Both the position numbers and the translations under genes were made by a program. This document shows positions 37,729 through 46,854 of a stretch of DNA of 64,000 bases, in pieces (position 1 is the stretch's first letter; the number at the start of each line of letters is the position of its first letter). Under the pieces are notes generated by a model that was not told the origin of the DNA, did no database searches, and saw nothing but the letters and a program-made list of their open reading frames with translations. Source of the DNA: Unio delphinus (taxonomy: Eukaryota; Mollusca; Bivalvia; Unionida; Unionidae); NCBI GenBank assembly GCA_029339505.1, contig JAQISU010000057.1, forward strand, positions 7,895,501-7,959,500, in the 5' to 3' direction.

Positions 37729-37822
37729 CTCTGCACTGAGCTGTTCCTGCAGAAGACTGGCCAGCTGACTATTCTGAACTCTTAAATCTGAGAAGTTCAA
37801 CACGAATTGCCCTCTTGAAATA
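37729..37822 (-). CDS. RARS2: RARS2 exon (second exon seen)
   Basis: The acceptor is CTTTTTTTCAG/TATTTC and the donor is GCAGAG/GTAATCAT. It encodes ISRGQFVLNFSDLRVQNSQL then ASLLQEQLSAE, resembling the ISTGQRTVNFKI segment of mitochondrial ArgRS. It begins with one base of a split codon, which fits the two bases left by the exon at 38341, and ends in phase 0. Confidence 0.85.
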
Positions 37823-38340
37823 CTGAAAAAAAGAGCAAGCTTTATCATATAAGCATCTACCATATAAAAATTCACTCGAAATACAGCTTCCAATCACCAA
37901 AACTTTCCTCCCCATCAGACACTTTTATTATCAACTAGAAATATTAACTTGCCTGCAATGTCTTAGTAAAACTGTTGGGGCATTGTGTTAGTTTTCAATT
38001 AACTTCACTTTCATGATAATGTTATTAAAATTCTCTTCACTGCTCTCTGAAAGAGTAAACATATAAGAAATTTGTACTTTGAAAAAATACTGTCTGTGAC
38101 TAAAATTTTCCTTTATAAACATGACCTGGGGTAACCTTTCAATTTCCTGACTCAACTTAAAACCAGAAAAGTATCAATCGCTAAATTTGATGAAAGTACT
38201 CCATGTTTTATAAACCCCATAAAGACCAATTTAAACTTAAATACAATTTTACCCTTATTGTCCTTGATGTACTAGGTCAAAATTGGAAATATTACCCCCC
38301 CCCCCTTGAGCCTCATTTAAAAGGAAAATTATGGTATTAC
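37823..38340. other. RARS2 intron, no recognised feature
   Basis: Contains a C13 homopolymer near 38296-38305 next to the splice donor region; nothing else assignable. Confidence 0.5.
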
Positions 38341-38456
38341 TCAGTTTTCTTTGTGACTTTGAGCAGCCTGATGGATTTGACCACATCCTGAGTACATTTG
38401 TCAGCACCAGATTCTCTTCTAAGCTCTGGATGATTTCTCATAACTCCTCTTAGGAG
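38341..38456 (-). CDS. RARS2: RARS2 exon (most 5' exon seen)
   Basis: The acceptor is GCTGTTTTTCAG/CTCCTAAG and the donor is AAACTGA/GTAATACC. It reads LLRGVMRNHPELRRESGADK and continues to SIRLLKVTKKT plus two bases. Conservation is weak in this N-terminal region, but splice signals, orientation and phase fit the next exon. Because it opens with a splice acceptor, an earlier exon with the start codon and mitochondrial presequence must lie to the right, so the Polinton is probably in the intron upstream. Confidence 0.65.
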
Positions 38457-39539
38457 CTGAAAAACAGCAGATGATAGATTGGCTGAGATTAAACCAACTG
38501 TACCTATATATTTAAAATCTTTCTCTAACAAAAAGGTACAACCTAATTTCAACTGACAAGTATGTAAACTGAGCACCAGTCACGCAGATGATTCTAGAAA
38601 GACCATCTAGTTAGAATGACTACTGTCAAAAGCTGGGGTACATTTTAATTGTCTTACCAAAGAAGCATGTCCTGACAAAAAAAAAATGTATCCCAAAACA
38701 TTCCTGTTATGCATCAAAACTGCTTTTTTCAAATCAACGATGAAGGTAATTTTCACATATATTTTTCAAATTTAAACTCTATACCACTTCTAGAATGAAA
38801 GGGATGTGTTTCGCTAACTGTTGCCCAATTACATTTTGATTGGAACAGCTATGTCAAATGACTACAAACAAGTTGCAAAAGTGGTCAACCAGAGATCAAA
38901 GTAAAATATTTTCAAAGACTGTGCATCATCAAAATGGTCAAATCTGTTCATATTTTACACCATTGACATTACTACCACAAATTCTAGTACAGCCAATGTC
39001 ACAACTGCTAACTTTATTATATATGCTCTGACGACCATGAATTAAGTACTAGGTTGCCTCACTGAATTCCAACAGCCTTGAATGTCCTGATATATCATGA
39101 TGATGTAATCTGGAAGATATTTGAATGAGCTCACAATAATTCTAAAATGTTTTAATCCAAAGTCAATTGAGCACTTAGTATTTCCAATGAATATTTAAAT
39201 TAATAATTCCTCTTGAATTTTATCTGAACACAACTGTAAATTAATGCATCAAATGGATTCTACAAACTAGTCATATAAAACTATATCTTTACCAAGTCCC
39301 TATTTATACACATCCCTACTTGATGTAGATATGAGTCATTCTAATGGAAAATTCAATCAAATTGAAATCAAGTCTGAGAATATTTTGAACTAAAAAAATG
39401 TCAACATCTTATTTACAGCTTACAGTCATTGACAAATGTTAGCTATGTAAACATGTTGTCTTAAAGTACAACCTACAATCACAGAGAAAAGTTAAGCATT
39501 AAATACAGATGTACATAACACGGATGTGGATTATTATAT
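38457..39539. other. host non-coding DNA, no recognised feature
   Basis: Nothing assignable. Confidence 0.6.
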
Positions 39540-39785
39540 TGTTGTTGTTGTTGGGTTAAATGCCATTTTTAGCACACGACAGGCTATACATGGTAGCCAG
39601 TATTAACAGTAGAGGAAGAACCTGGGAAAAAAAACCCAAAGAACCGTCCCACAAGAAGCTACCGGCAAACATTCTCACATACCCACTTTGGGAGAATCTG
39701 AGACTCAAACCCATGCAGACAGAGGTGAGATGGCAGTGGTCCGTAACGGACAGCGCTTTAGACCACTTGGCCACTTGGGGCCCCA
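39540..39785 (-). repeat. tRNA-derived SINE, full-length copy f
   Basis: Reverse orientation: TTGTTGTTGTTGTTGGG tail at the left, body with CAGGCTATACATGGTAGCCA, and the head ending in GGCCACTTGGGGCCCC at the right. It lies 64 bp from the left end of the Polinton. Confidence 0.85.
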
Positions 39786-39847
39786 ACGATTATTATATTG
39801 TAAAGCGTCAATCAATAACAAAATTATAAAAATTGAATTTGTTCATG

Positions 39848-39853
39848 GACCTT
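39848..39853. repeat. Polinton target-site duplication, left
   Basis: GACCTT, repeated at 60301-60306 directly after the element. Six-base duplications are typical of Polinton integrases. Confidence 0.93.
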
Positions 39854-40209
39854 AGTAGTAATAGGGGGCACTATAGCCTCAATGGAAAATCCAGTCAAAA
39901 AGTGCTTGGGGCACTATAGCCTCAAGATTTATAGCCTCAAGGGAAAATCCAGTCAAAAACAGCTTGGGGCACTATAGCCTCAAAACAGCTTGGGGCACTA
40001 TAGCCTCAAGGGAAATGGAACATGGGGGGTCTGTATAGCGTCAAGGGAAATTGAACATAGTGGGTCTATATAGCCTCAAGGGAAATGGAACATAGTGGGC
40101 CTATCTAGCCTCAAGGGAAATATAACATGGGAAATAAAACAAGGGAAAAAAAGGGTGGCAATGAAAGCTACTATCTTTTCGAGACTTATGAGTGGCCCTG
40201 AAAAGGGCC
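39854..40209 (+). repeat. Polinton terminal inverted repeat, left
   Basis: 356 bp, matching the inverse of 59945-60300 at every base I compared. The outer part consists of short tandem motifs (TATAGCCTCAAGGGAAA and CAGTCAAAAACAGCTTGGGG). The inner 16 bp are the stem-loop GGCCCTGAAAAGGGCC. Confidence 0.97.
40194..40209 (-). terminator. histone-type 3' stem-loop for gene A (in left TIR)
   Basis: On the minus strand it reads GGCCCT-TTTC-AGGGCC, followed by ACTCATAAGTCTCGAAAAGA. It has the 6-bp stem with GG...CC base, pyrimidine/purine arms, UUUC loop and ACYCA-like flank of metazoan replication-dependent histone mRNAs. A purine-rich CGAAAAGA element comes about 11 nt later. It lies 27 nt after the stop of the leftward gene. 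Confidence 0.85.
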
Positions 40210-40236
40210 GTTAGGTGTAATGTTAACGTTGTCTTG

Positions 40237-40470
40237 TTAACACAGAGGACATCTCACAGATCTTCTTCTCTTCCTTAAACTTCTCCTTACTGTGGGTCCA
40301 TAGAAGAGAACTCTCTTCAAGCAACCTTGTCTTTCCACATAGACTCTTCTCTTCCAATAGGCTGTCTCCGTCCTATGAATGACACTCCATGATGATCTGA
40401 CATACATGGGTATGTCAGTCCTAAACAGCATACTTGACACAAGGGTTGACGATTCAACATTAGTCCACAT
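40237..40470 (-). CDS. Polinton accessory gene A, small Arg-rich protein
   Basis: 77 residues, ATG at 40470. The protein has no signature I recognise. The C-terminus is strongly basic (KRVLFYGPTVRRSLRKRRRS, then VRCPLC), so nucleic-acid or nuclear targeting is plausible but inferred. Support for a real gene comes from its surroundings: TATAAATA at 40513-40520 about 45 bp upstream of ATG, and the histone-type stem-loop 27 nt after the stop. It is divergently paired with gene B and is the outermost leftward gene, reading into the TIR. Confidence 0.65.
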   Translation of the reverse strand: MWTNVESSTLVSSMLFRTDIPMYVRSSWSVIHRTETAYWKRRVYVERQGCLKRVLFYGPTVRRSLRKRRRSVRCPLC

Positions 40471-40512
40471 CTTCTGATGAGAACAGGTGAATCGAATGCC
40501 GTGTACTGCGGT

Positions 40513-40639
40513 TATTTATAGGGGAAGAGCGGATTGAAACGGATTGAGTGTATCCACCAATCCAAACGTGCGTTACAAAAGTCAGACACAACCATCCAAT
40601 CGGAAGAGAGCAGTCTGTGACGTCACCTTTTCTATATAG
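40513..40639. promoter_or_regulatory. divergent promoter of genes A and B
   Basis: TATAAATA on the minus strand (40513-40520) faces gene A. TATATAG on the plus strand (40633-40639) faces gene B, 56 bp before its ATG. Between them are a CCAAT (about 40594-40598) and a palindromic CRE-like TGACGTCA (40618-40625). Confidence 0.65.
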
Positions 40640-40688
40640 AGGTACTAGCGCCTGTGCGCAGTCAATCGATTCAAGAGAGTTGTCAATC

Positions 40689-41335
40689 ATGGCGGACAGT
40701 AAGAAGACAATGAATTGGAGTGAGACAGGAGTAGAGACAGCAAGTCATGGACCAACAGTGACTACTAAGTCATAACAAATCTACATCCAGAAGAAGTTGA
40801 TTTTAACTGGGATATTGTGGATTTTTTAACATCGCAAGAATTTATTCCGGAACCTTCGCTGCCTTCTGTATCTTCTTATGGACACGTCGATGATTTTAAA
40901 CAAAGACAAAAAGAAGCATTGGAGCGATTTTTACAACAACAGAAAGTAGAAGAAAAAGGTTTTCTTATGCAACAGCAGGAAGAAGAAGAAGCAAGAAGAA
41001 AACACCAGGAAGAAACAGTAGCAGCAGCAGCAGCAACGGAGAAGAATGAAGACCAAGGACAGAAAGAAAATAGTGAAAATCAAACGGTTACGACGGTACT
41101 TTTAGATATTTTAGCTGAGTTAAGGAGTCTGAAACAAATGTATCAGACTTCTTTATCACGACCGAAGAGAAAAAGACCTTCTCGAGCGAAACAACCCGAT
41201 CTCTCTGTGACTACGTCTACCTTACCACCGTTAGTGATTTCTACCAAATCATTGACAAGAACCACCAGTCCCGAAGTAGGCCTTGGCCGTGGCAAAGGCT
41301 TAAGACAGCTCAAGAGGATTTCATCCCGTTTCTGA
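40689..41335 (+). pseudogene. Polinton accessory gene B, glutamine-rich coiled-coil protein (frameshifted)
   Basis: The first 28 codons (MADSKKTMNWSETGVE onward) end at a TAA at 40773-40775. The long downstream frame (open from 40769, no ATG near its start) continues to 41335. One -1 step in the 40766-40775 overlap would link them, so this is a frameshifted gene or a recoding event. The downstream part has a helix with runs of Q and E (about 35-85 of that part), then NQTVTTVLLDILAELRSLKQ and a basic RPKRKRPSRAKQ, a likely nuclear localisation signal. A TATA 56 bp upstream and a histone-type stem-loop 33 nt downstream support a real transcription unit. Function unknown. Confidence 0.65.
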
Positions 41336-41368
41336 GTTTGTTTTGTTTTAAACACACAAAACACCAAC

Positions 41369-41384
41369 GGTCCTTTTCAGGACC
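41369..41384 (+). terminator. histone-type 3' stem-loop for gene B
   Basis: GGTCCT-TTTC-AGGACC preceded by CCAAC and followed by ACTCCA, then TTTCGAAAAGAAA about 12 nt later. It fits the GGYYYU-UUUC-ARRRCC histone consensus fully. The stem bases differ from the TIR copy by compensatory changes (T-A for C-G at the third pair), which supports selection on structure. Confidence 0.88.
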
Positions 41385-41560
41385 ACTCCAATTATTTCGA
41401 AAAGAAATACTATGTCAATTGCCTATTTCAATGAAAACTCAAAAGTCCTTTATTTTTTTTTTAAAAACCCATGATGTACGTGTGAGTGAATGAATGTGTG
41501 AGTGTAGGTAATTATACTATCAAATCAAAACCAAGAGACACTTAAGTTTTTTCTCTTTAG

Positions 41561-41566
41561 TTTATT
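41561..41566 (-). terminator. poly(A) signal for the CCHC gene
   Basis: AATAAA on the minus strand, 82 nt after the stop of the leftward zinc-knuckle gene. This gene lacks the stem-loop. Confidence 0.65.
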
Positions 41567-41648
41567 CTAGTACAAACGTCACAATTCAAAATCACAACAT
41601 AACATAACACAAGACCACTTTAAAAAAGTTCATAGGTTTTCTTCTGTT

Positions 41649-42101
41649 TCACTCTTTCTGTTTTTTCATTTTCTTTACTGTCACAGCTTTTTCTTTTTCT
41701 TCGTCACTTTCGTTTCGTCTTCTTTTCTTGTGAACGTGACGGGGTTCTTCCTTGGGGGAGGGTACTTCTTCCTCCTCCTGTTCAGAATTTCTTTCCTCCT
41801 CCTCCTTCTCCTCCTCCTCCTCCTGTTCCTGTTGTTTCTTAGGGCAGTTTGGAGACCAATGTCCTTTCTCTTTACAATAATAACAGGTATCTTGACTTTT
41901 GTCTCTATTGTAGCCTTTTTTATTTTTGTTACGATCTGAACATTCTGTAGCCCAATGTCCTTTTTTCTTACAGATATAGCAAGTATCTTGACTTTTATCT
42001 CGATAGGAAGGAGAGTAGGCCGTCGGCTGGTCTGACGAAAACTTTCGTATGACCCCACGTAAAGCTCTAATGAGAAGTTCCACTTGTGTAGGTTCTTCCA
42101 T
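41649..42101 (-). CDS. Polinton two-knuckle CCHC protein
   Basis: 150 residues from ATG at 42101. A TTG lies upstream in frame but the ATG fits the TATA spacing. There are two perfect C-x2-C-x4-H-x4-C zinc knuckles: CYICKKKGHWATEC (residues 41-54) and CYYCKEKGHWSPNC (73-86), each preceded by a duplicated RDKSQDT linker. An acidic run of glutamates (about 90-115) and a lysine/arginine-rich tail (HKKRRRNE onward) follow. Such knuckles bind single-stranded nucleic acid in retroviral Gag and cellular RNA-binding proteins; a packaging or RNA role here is inference. It is divergent from the polymerase gene. Confidence 0.85.
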   Translation of the reverse strand: MEEPTQVELLIRALRGVIRKFSSDQPTAYSPSYRDKSQDTCYICKKKGHWATECSDRNKNKKGYNRDKSQDTCYYCKEKGHWSPNCPKKQQEQEEEEEKEEEERNSEQEEEEVPSPKEEPRHVHKKRRRNESDEEKEKAVTVKKMKKQKE

Positions 42102-42156
42102 CGTTCTGGTCAATGTGAGAGTGAAAGGAATACTGAAAGGTTAGACACTAACCCTT

Positions 42157-42192
42157 TATATATATATGCACGGATCGAACATGAATATATAG
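42157..42192. promoter_or_regulatory. divergent promoter of CCHC gene and polymerase
   Basis: A TATATATATA run (42157-42167) lies about 56 bp from the leftward ATG at 42101, and TATATAG (42186-42192) lies 53 bp before the rightward ATG at 42239. Confidence 0.6.
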
Positions 42193-42238
42193 GGGTTATG
42201 GTCTTTAAAAGGTAGTCATTTGACTTTTTGCAGACAAG

Positions 42239-45200
42239 ATGAAAAGACCACATCATGCTGTGGAGAAAGGAAAAGACAGTAAGAGACAGAAACGTAATGT
42301 ATCGCCTAACACAGTAGCTGAAGTCTTGGCTCAAATTCATGCCAGTGATTTTGAAGATGACATGAGTGAGCCCGAATCCACACCCAGACAATCCACGTCC
42401 AAGCAAAGTGCACCACCCTTAGTAAACCCTGAAAATTACTATCACATTCGAGAGACAGAAAAGCGTTCCTCTCGAAAATTTAGAACAACGGCTTACACGT
42501 ATGCCGTAAAGTTTAAAGATTTCAAGTCCAATGTACCTTTGGAGAATACAGAAGGGTTCATTACTGAGGTGTGGGATTCTGTGTTAACTGCACTGAAACA
42601 GCAATGTCAAGCCAAAGAAGACGATCGCTTGAGACTTTCTATTCATCACGATAATTTAAAGTCTCCCGTTTGGATCGAGTTTACTAGCCCATCAGAATTA
42701 ACACCTTCCAAAGTCATCGACAAAATTCAACATGTGCAACAATCCAACGACAAGTTTCACATTGACGATGGAAAAGCCACACTGTTTATGACCCACGTGT
42801 CTCTTCCCCAGGGGACAGGACGCAAAAAAGTATTATTGGTCGACAGCCTTCGCAGCATGAAGCGAAGCCTCGTCCAAATTAACAATCCTCAAGACCAGAT
42901 GTGTTTAGCCCGTGCTGTCGTCGTGGGACGAACGTATGCCAACAAGAACGACACGACAGAATGGAAAAGAGCCTGGAAAACTATTCGACAATCGGACCGA
43001 GCCAAACAACGAAGTGAAGCAGAACTTCTGTTACAGCAAGCGGGGATATCCAAAGACACTCCTTGTGGCATTCCAGAAATGCAAAAGTTGCAAGACGTCT
43101 TGTCTCCACATTACACTTTGAAAGTACACCCTCAAGAAGTGCGTGGACCTCTTTTGTTTCGAGGCCACGATTTCAAAGACCGAAAATACATTCACATCTA
43201 TCATCACGATGGTCATTTTGATACCATTACCAGTATCACTGGATTTCTGAAATTCAGTTACTACTGTGAAAAATGTGACTATGGTTATAACAATCGAGAA
43301 CAAGACAAGCATTGTGGATCAAAATGTGAGGGATGTTTGGCCTCTCAACCTTGTCTGGACCAAGGACAAGTACGAGTGCATTGCCCTGTGTGTCAGCGCA
43401 CTTTTGTCACTCTTACCTGTTACCAACAACATTTGAAGATGCAAGGTTCACAGCAGAGAAATGCTTGTCAGCTTCTGAGATTGTGCCCTACTTGTGGACA
43501 AGGCATACGTACCAATAGTGTTAAGTTACACGTTTGTCGAGGGAAGAAACGATGTCACATTTGTCGCCAAATTGTGGACTTGGAGCACGAATGCTTCATT
43601 CAAAAATATCAACCCCAACCAAAAGATACCCAGAATAAAGGGAATTTTATCTTTTTTGATTTCGAATGCATGCAAGAAACTGGTATTCACATTCCTAATT
43701 TCTGCGTGGCTCACCGTGCGTGCGAGCAGTGCATCCAAGAACCTATCTTTAGTCATTGCCCTTACTGCAGCAAGATTCCTGGAGGACGTGAAAAAATCTT
43801 TCGAGGGTCAAACACGCTAGCCGATTTTGCCCAATGGATCCTTAATCCCATCGACGAAACGTGGAGTCCAGAAGACATCGAACGTTACGGCAATTGTCAT
43901 CGCCATGCCACGGTCATGGCTCACAATTTCTCGGGATACGATGGGCAATTTCTGCTCAGATACTATGCGGAACAAAGTACCGAACGGCCTCAAGTGACTT
44001 TAAACGGAGTCAAAATCATTTCTATGCAAGTAGGACAAGTACAGTTTAAAGATTCGATGTGTTACTTGGCCATGCCATTAAGTCGCATGCCTAAAACGTT
44101 TGGAATGACAGAAATGGCTAAAGGTTATTTTCCACACTTTTTTAATACCAAAGCCAATCAACATGCCGTTCTACCCCATTTGCCTGAGGTTGACGACTAC
44201 GACCCCGACAACATGCGCACCGAACAACGAGAAGCTTTCCATGCTTGGCACCAGACTCACGCCTCGGACCCCTTTGACTTTCAAGAAGAAATGTTAAAGT
44301 ATTGTTGATCTGACGTGGACATTTTACGACGCTGTTGTGGAAAATTTCGAGAACTGTTCATGGAATACGGAGGGATCGATCCTTTGAAAGAAGCTTGTAC
44401 CATTGCCAAAGCATGTTCCTTAGTGTACCGAAAACGCTTTATGCCCGAAAATACTCTAGCGGTCATCAGTCCTCAAACGACAAATTTTGTCAAACGTCAA
44501 TACTCGGTTAAAGCCCTACGCTGGCTCCATTACTTGTGCGACAAGGAAGACAAATGGATCCAACACGCTCGCAACGGAGGAGGCGAAAAGACCATCGGAA
44601 CGTATTCGGTAGATGGTTGGGACCTTGAAAACCCTCAGATCGTGTACGAGTTTAACGGATGTTTATTTCACGGATGTCCCCTATGCTACCCTCAGCGTAA
44701 CACCAAAAATCAGTTTTTACAACGAACTATGGAAGACTTGTACCAGACCACGTGTCAGCGACGTTTGAAGTTAGAACAGCAAGGATACCAGGTGGTGGAA
44801 ATGTGGGAACACGAGTACGATCAGCGTTTGAAAACCGATCCCGAGTTTAAACGCATCGTAGAAAGTTACAAGTGGGTGGACCCCCTGAACCCTCGGGATA
44901 GTTTGTACGGAGGACGAACGAATGCTACCTGTTTACTGTACCAAGCGGACGAGGAGAAGGGAGAAGAAATCAAATACTTGGACGTGTGTTCGTTGTATCC
45001 TTACGTGTGCAAATATTGTCACTTTCCCGTAGGGCATCCAGAATTGATGACAGAACACATTGATTTGGACCACATTCGACAGTACGAAGGATTGATCAAG
45101 TGTAAAGTCTTACCACCCACAGACTTGTACCATCCCGTATTACCTCACCATTGCCAAGGAAAACTGATGTTTCCTTTGTGTCGCACATGTGCCGAAACGT

Positions 45201-45514
45201 GCAACCAAGACCAACCTTGTCATCACACTCAGGAAGAACGTGCCTTGACAGGAACGTGGGTGAGCGTGGAATTGTTTAAAGCTCTGGACCTGGGATATCA
45301 ACTGTTAGAAGTGTACGAAATTTACCACTTTCCCAAAACACAACAATACTGCAAGGGCGACGAGAGACAGAAAGGTATTTTTGCAGACTACGTGGATGCC
45401 TTTTTAAAACTAAAACAAGAAGCTAGTGGCTATCCTTCCTGGTGTCACACTCCCGAAGACCAAAAGATATTCAAAGAAAAATATCGGGAGCAGTGTACGA
45501 AGATGTGTGTGTAG
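42239..45514 (+). pseudogene. Polinton protein-primed DNA polymerase B, broken and truncated
   Basis: ATG at 42239. The N-terminal half has a cysteine/histidine-rich region (about residues 343-450: YYCEKCDYGYNNREQ, HCPVCQRTF, LCPTCGQ), then 3'-5' exonuclease motifs DFE (474-476, Exo I) and NFSGYD (563-568, Exo II). At codon 690 a TGA (44306-44308) interrupts the Exo III motif between LKYC and SDVDIL. The same frame then continues through the palm: motif A DVCSLYP (starting at codon 915) and its downstream region to FADYVDAFLKLKQEASGYPS. It stops at 45512-45514. The later palm motifs (K-x3-YG and the DTD catalytic box) are absent, so a C-terminal deletion has removed catalytic residues. No activity is expected. 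Confidence 0.95.
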
Positions 45515-45598
45515 CTTGTGATTTACACCCTCATTGGACAGATGTACGTGACTGGAAAAGTTGGGATTTTGAGGCTTGGACAAACGAAGCATCCCATT

Positions 45599-45961
45599 AT
45601 GCCCAAGCGTTGTGTTCCTAAAATTCATCGTCGTGTGAAAAAAGTCACTTTTAATCCTGTGTTAGTAACAGTACCAGAAGAAGAAAAAGAAAAAGAATCT
45701 ATCACCCAAGACAATCCCTCTGTTCAAGACAAAACTGTCATGGACATTCCCCCACAAAGACCCTTTCGAGAAGACACCTATGTGACTGTACCCCCTGTAG
45801 AGTAGACTATAAGAACATTGCACACTACCTCTAGGACACCTTCGTTACCCAAACCATGTTGTACAGGGACTTGTTTATTTGCCACTTTGATCGTTTGCCT
45901 AGGTATTTTATCCCTGTATTTATCCATTTGGCTTTTATGTTTTCGTGTTGTTCAAATTTAA
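45599..45961 (+). pseudogene. Polinton C-terminal-anchor membrane protein with in-frame TAG
   Basis: ATG at 45599 begins MPKRCVPKIHRRVKKVTF, a basic head followed by an E/K stretch and a proline-rich part. TAG occurs at 45803-45805. The same frame then continues without a break to 45961 and encodes a strongly hydrophobic segment (CLFATLIVCLGILSLYLSIW) with a short C-terminal tail, typical of a single-pass membrane anchor. Length without the stop would be about 120 residues. The start is uncertain because the region just upstream is the scar of the polymerase deletion. An AATAAA follows at 45973. Confidence 0.5.
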
Positions 45962-45972
45962 ACATGCATTCA

Positions 45973-45978
45973 AATAAA
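45973..45978 (+). terminator. poly(A) signal
   Basis: AATAAA 12 nt after the membrane-protein frame, just upstream of the ATPase TATA box. It probably ends the polymerase/membrane-protein transcripts. Confidence 0.6.
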
Positions 45979-45994
45979 CGTGTCTTGAAAAAAG

Positions 45995-46002
45995 TATAAA
46001 AA
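45995..46002 (+). promoter_or_regulatory. TATA box of the ATPase gene
   Basis: TATAAAAA followed by CCTCTTG, 59 bp before the ATG at 46054. Confidence 0.65.
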
Positions 46003-46053
46003 CCTCTTGTCTTGTCTGTTGTTGTGTCAATACTGACATACCACTACACAACT

Positions 46054-46785
46054 ATGGCTCACTCTACTCTTTCTACTACTCCTTCCTCCTCCACATTCAA
46101 AGTCATTGACGAACACTTAGATCAGGCTAGTTGGAAAGCCTTGCATCTTCGTCATCCTTTTAACATGTTAATTGCTGGACCGAGCGGTTCAGGCAAAACC
46201 GAATTTGTCAAACGTTTGATCGAACATAAACATCATTTGATCGATCGACCACCTCAACGCATCGTGTGGTGTTACAAAGAGTGGCAATCGGCATACAGCC
46301 TCTTGCAAGAAAGTCAAGGTGATTCCATTGTGTTTGTAGCAGGCATTCCTAAAGAAGACGAGGGGATCGTGTCTGACCCTAGTCAAACTCATTGGGTTAT
46401 TTTTGACGACATGTTAGGAGAAGACGAAGAAGAAATTAAACTGTGGTTTACACGTAAAGGGCATCATCGTAATGCCAGTGTCATTTACATTACACAAAAT
46501 TTATTTCAACAAAGTAAAGCCCATCGTACCATTAGTCTCAATGCTCATTACGTGGTCTTGTTTAAAAGTCCTCGAGATAAATCACAAGTGCAAGTTTTAG
46601 CCAAACAGTTAGGAACACCTTGGCTAACTCATGCGTACGATGATGCCACTCAAACGCCACACGCCTATTTACTCATGGATTTAAAACCCACTACTCCTGA
46701 TTATTTGCGATTTCGTACCGATCTGTTTCACGACTGGTGTCAAGACGGAGGACCTGTCGTGTACACGTCCTCCTCGTTGACATAA
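46054..46785 (+). CDS. Polinton FtsK/HerA-type genome-packaging ATPase
   Basis: 243 residues from ATG at 46054; the frame is open further upstream only through a TTG. Walker A is GPSGSGKT at residues 42-49, and Walker B is WVIFDD at 114-119. The polar YITQN block after it is in the position of the sensor glutamine of A32-like ATPases. Polinton and many dsDNA virus genomes use this enzyme to pump DNA into the capsid. Its own TATA box lies 59 bp upstream. The frame is intact. Confidence 0.93.
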   Translation: MAHSTLSTTPSSSTFKVIDEHLDQASWKALHLRHPFNMLIAGPSGSGKTEFVKRLIEHKHHLIDRPPQRIVWCYKEWQSAYSLLQESQGDSIVFVAGIPKEDEGIVSDPSQTHWVIFDDMLGEDEEEIKLWFTRKGHHRNASVIYITQNLFQQSKAHRTISLNAHYVVLFKSPRDKSQVQVLAKQLGTPWLTHAYDDATQTPHAYLLMDLKPTTPDYLRFRTDLFHDWCQDGGPVVYTSSSLT

Positions 46786-46808
46786 CATTACGAAGCACTA
46801 AAAAAATC

Positions 46809-46816
46809 TATAAAAA
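46809..46816 (+). promoter_or_regulatory. TATA box of the lysine-rich virion-type protein gene
   Basis: TATAAAAA followed by CCTTGGG, 46 bp before ATG at 46855; very like the ATPase box. Confidence 0.65.
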
Positions 46817-46854
46817 CCTTGGGTTACTTTGACCTGGTCTCATACATCGTCAAC

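Noticed and set aside
40758..40792. A 38-nt mini-intron (GTGACT...CCAG) to explain the gene B frame change
   Set aside because: Removing it leads into a frame with an early stop, and it is shorter than plausible for this kind of genome.
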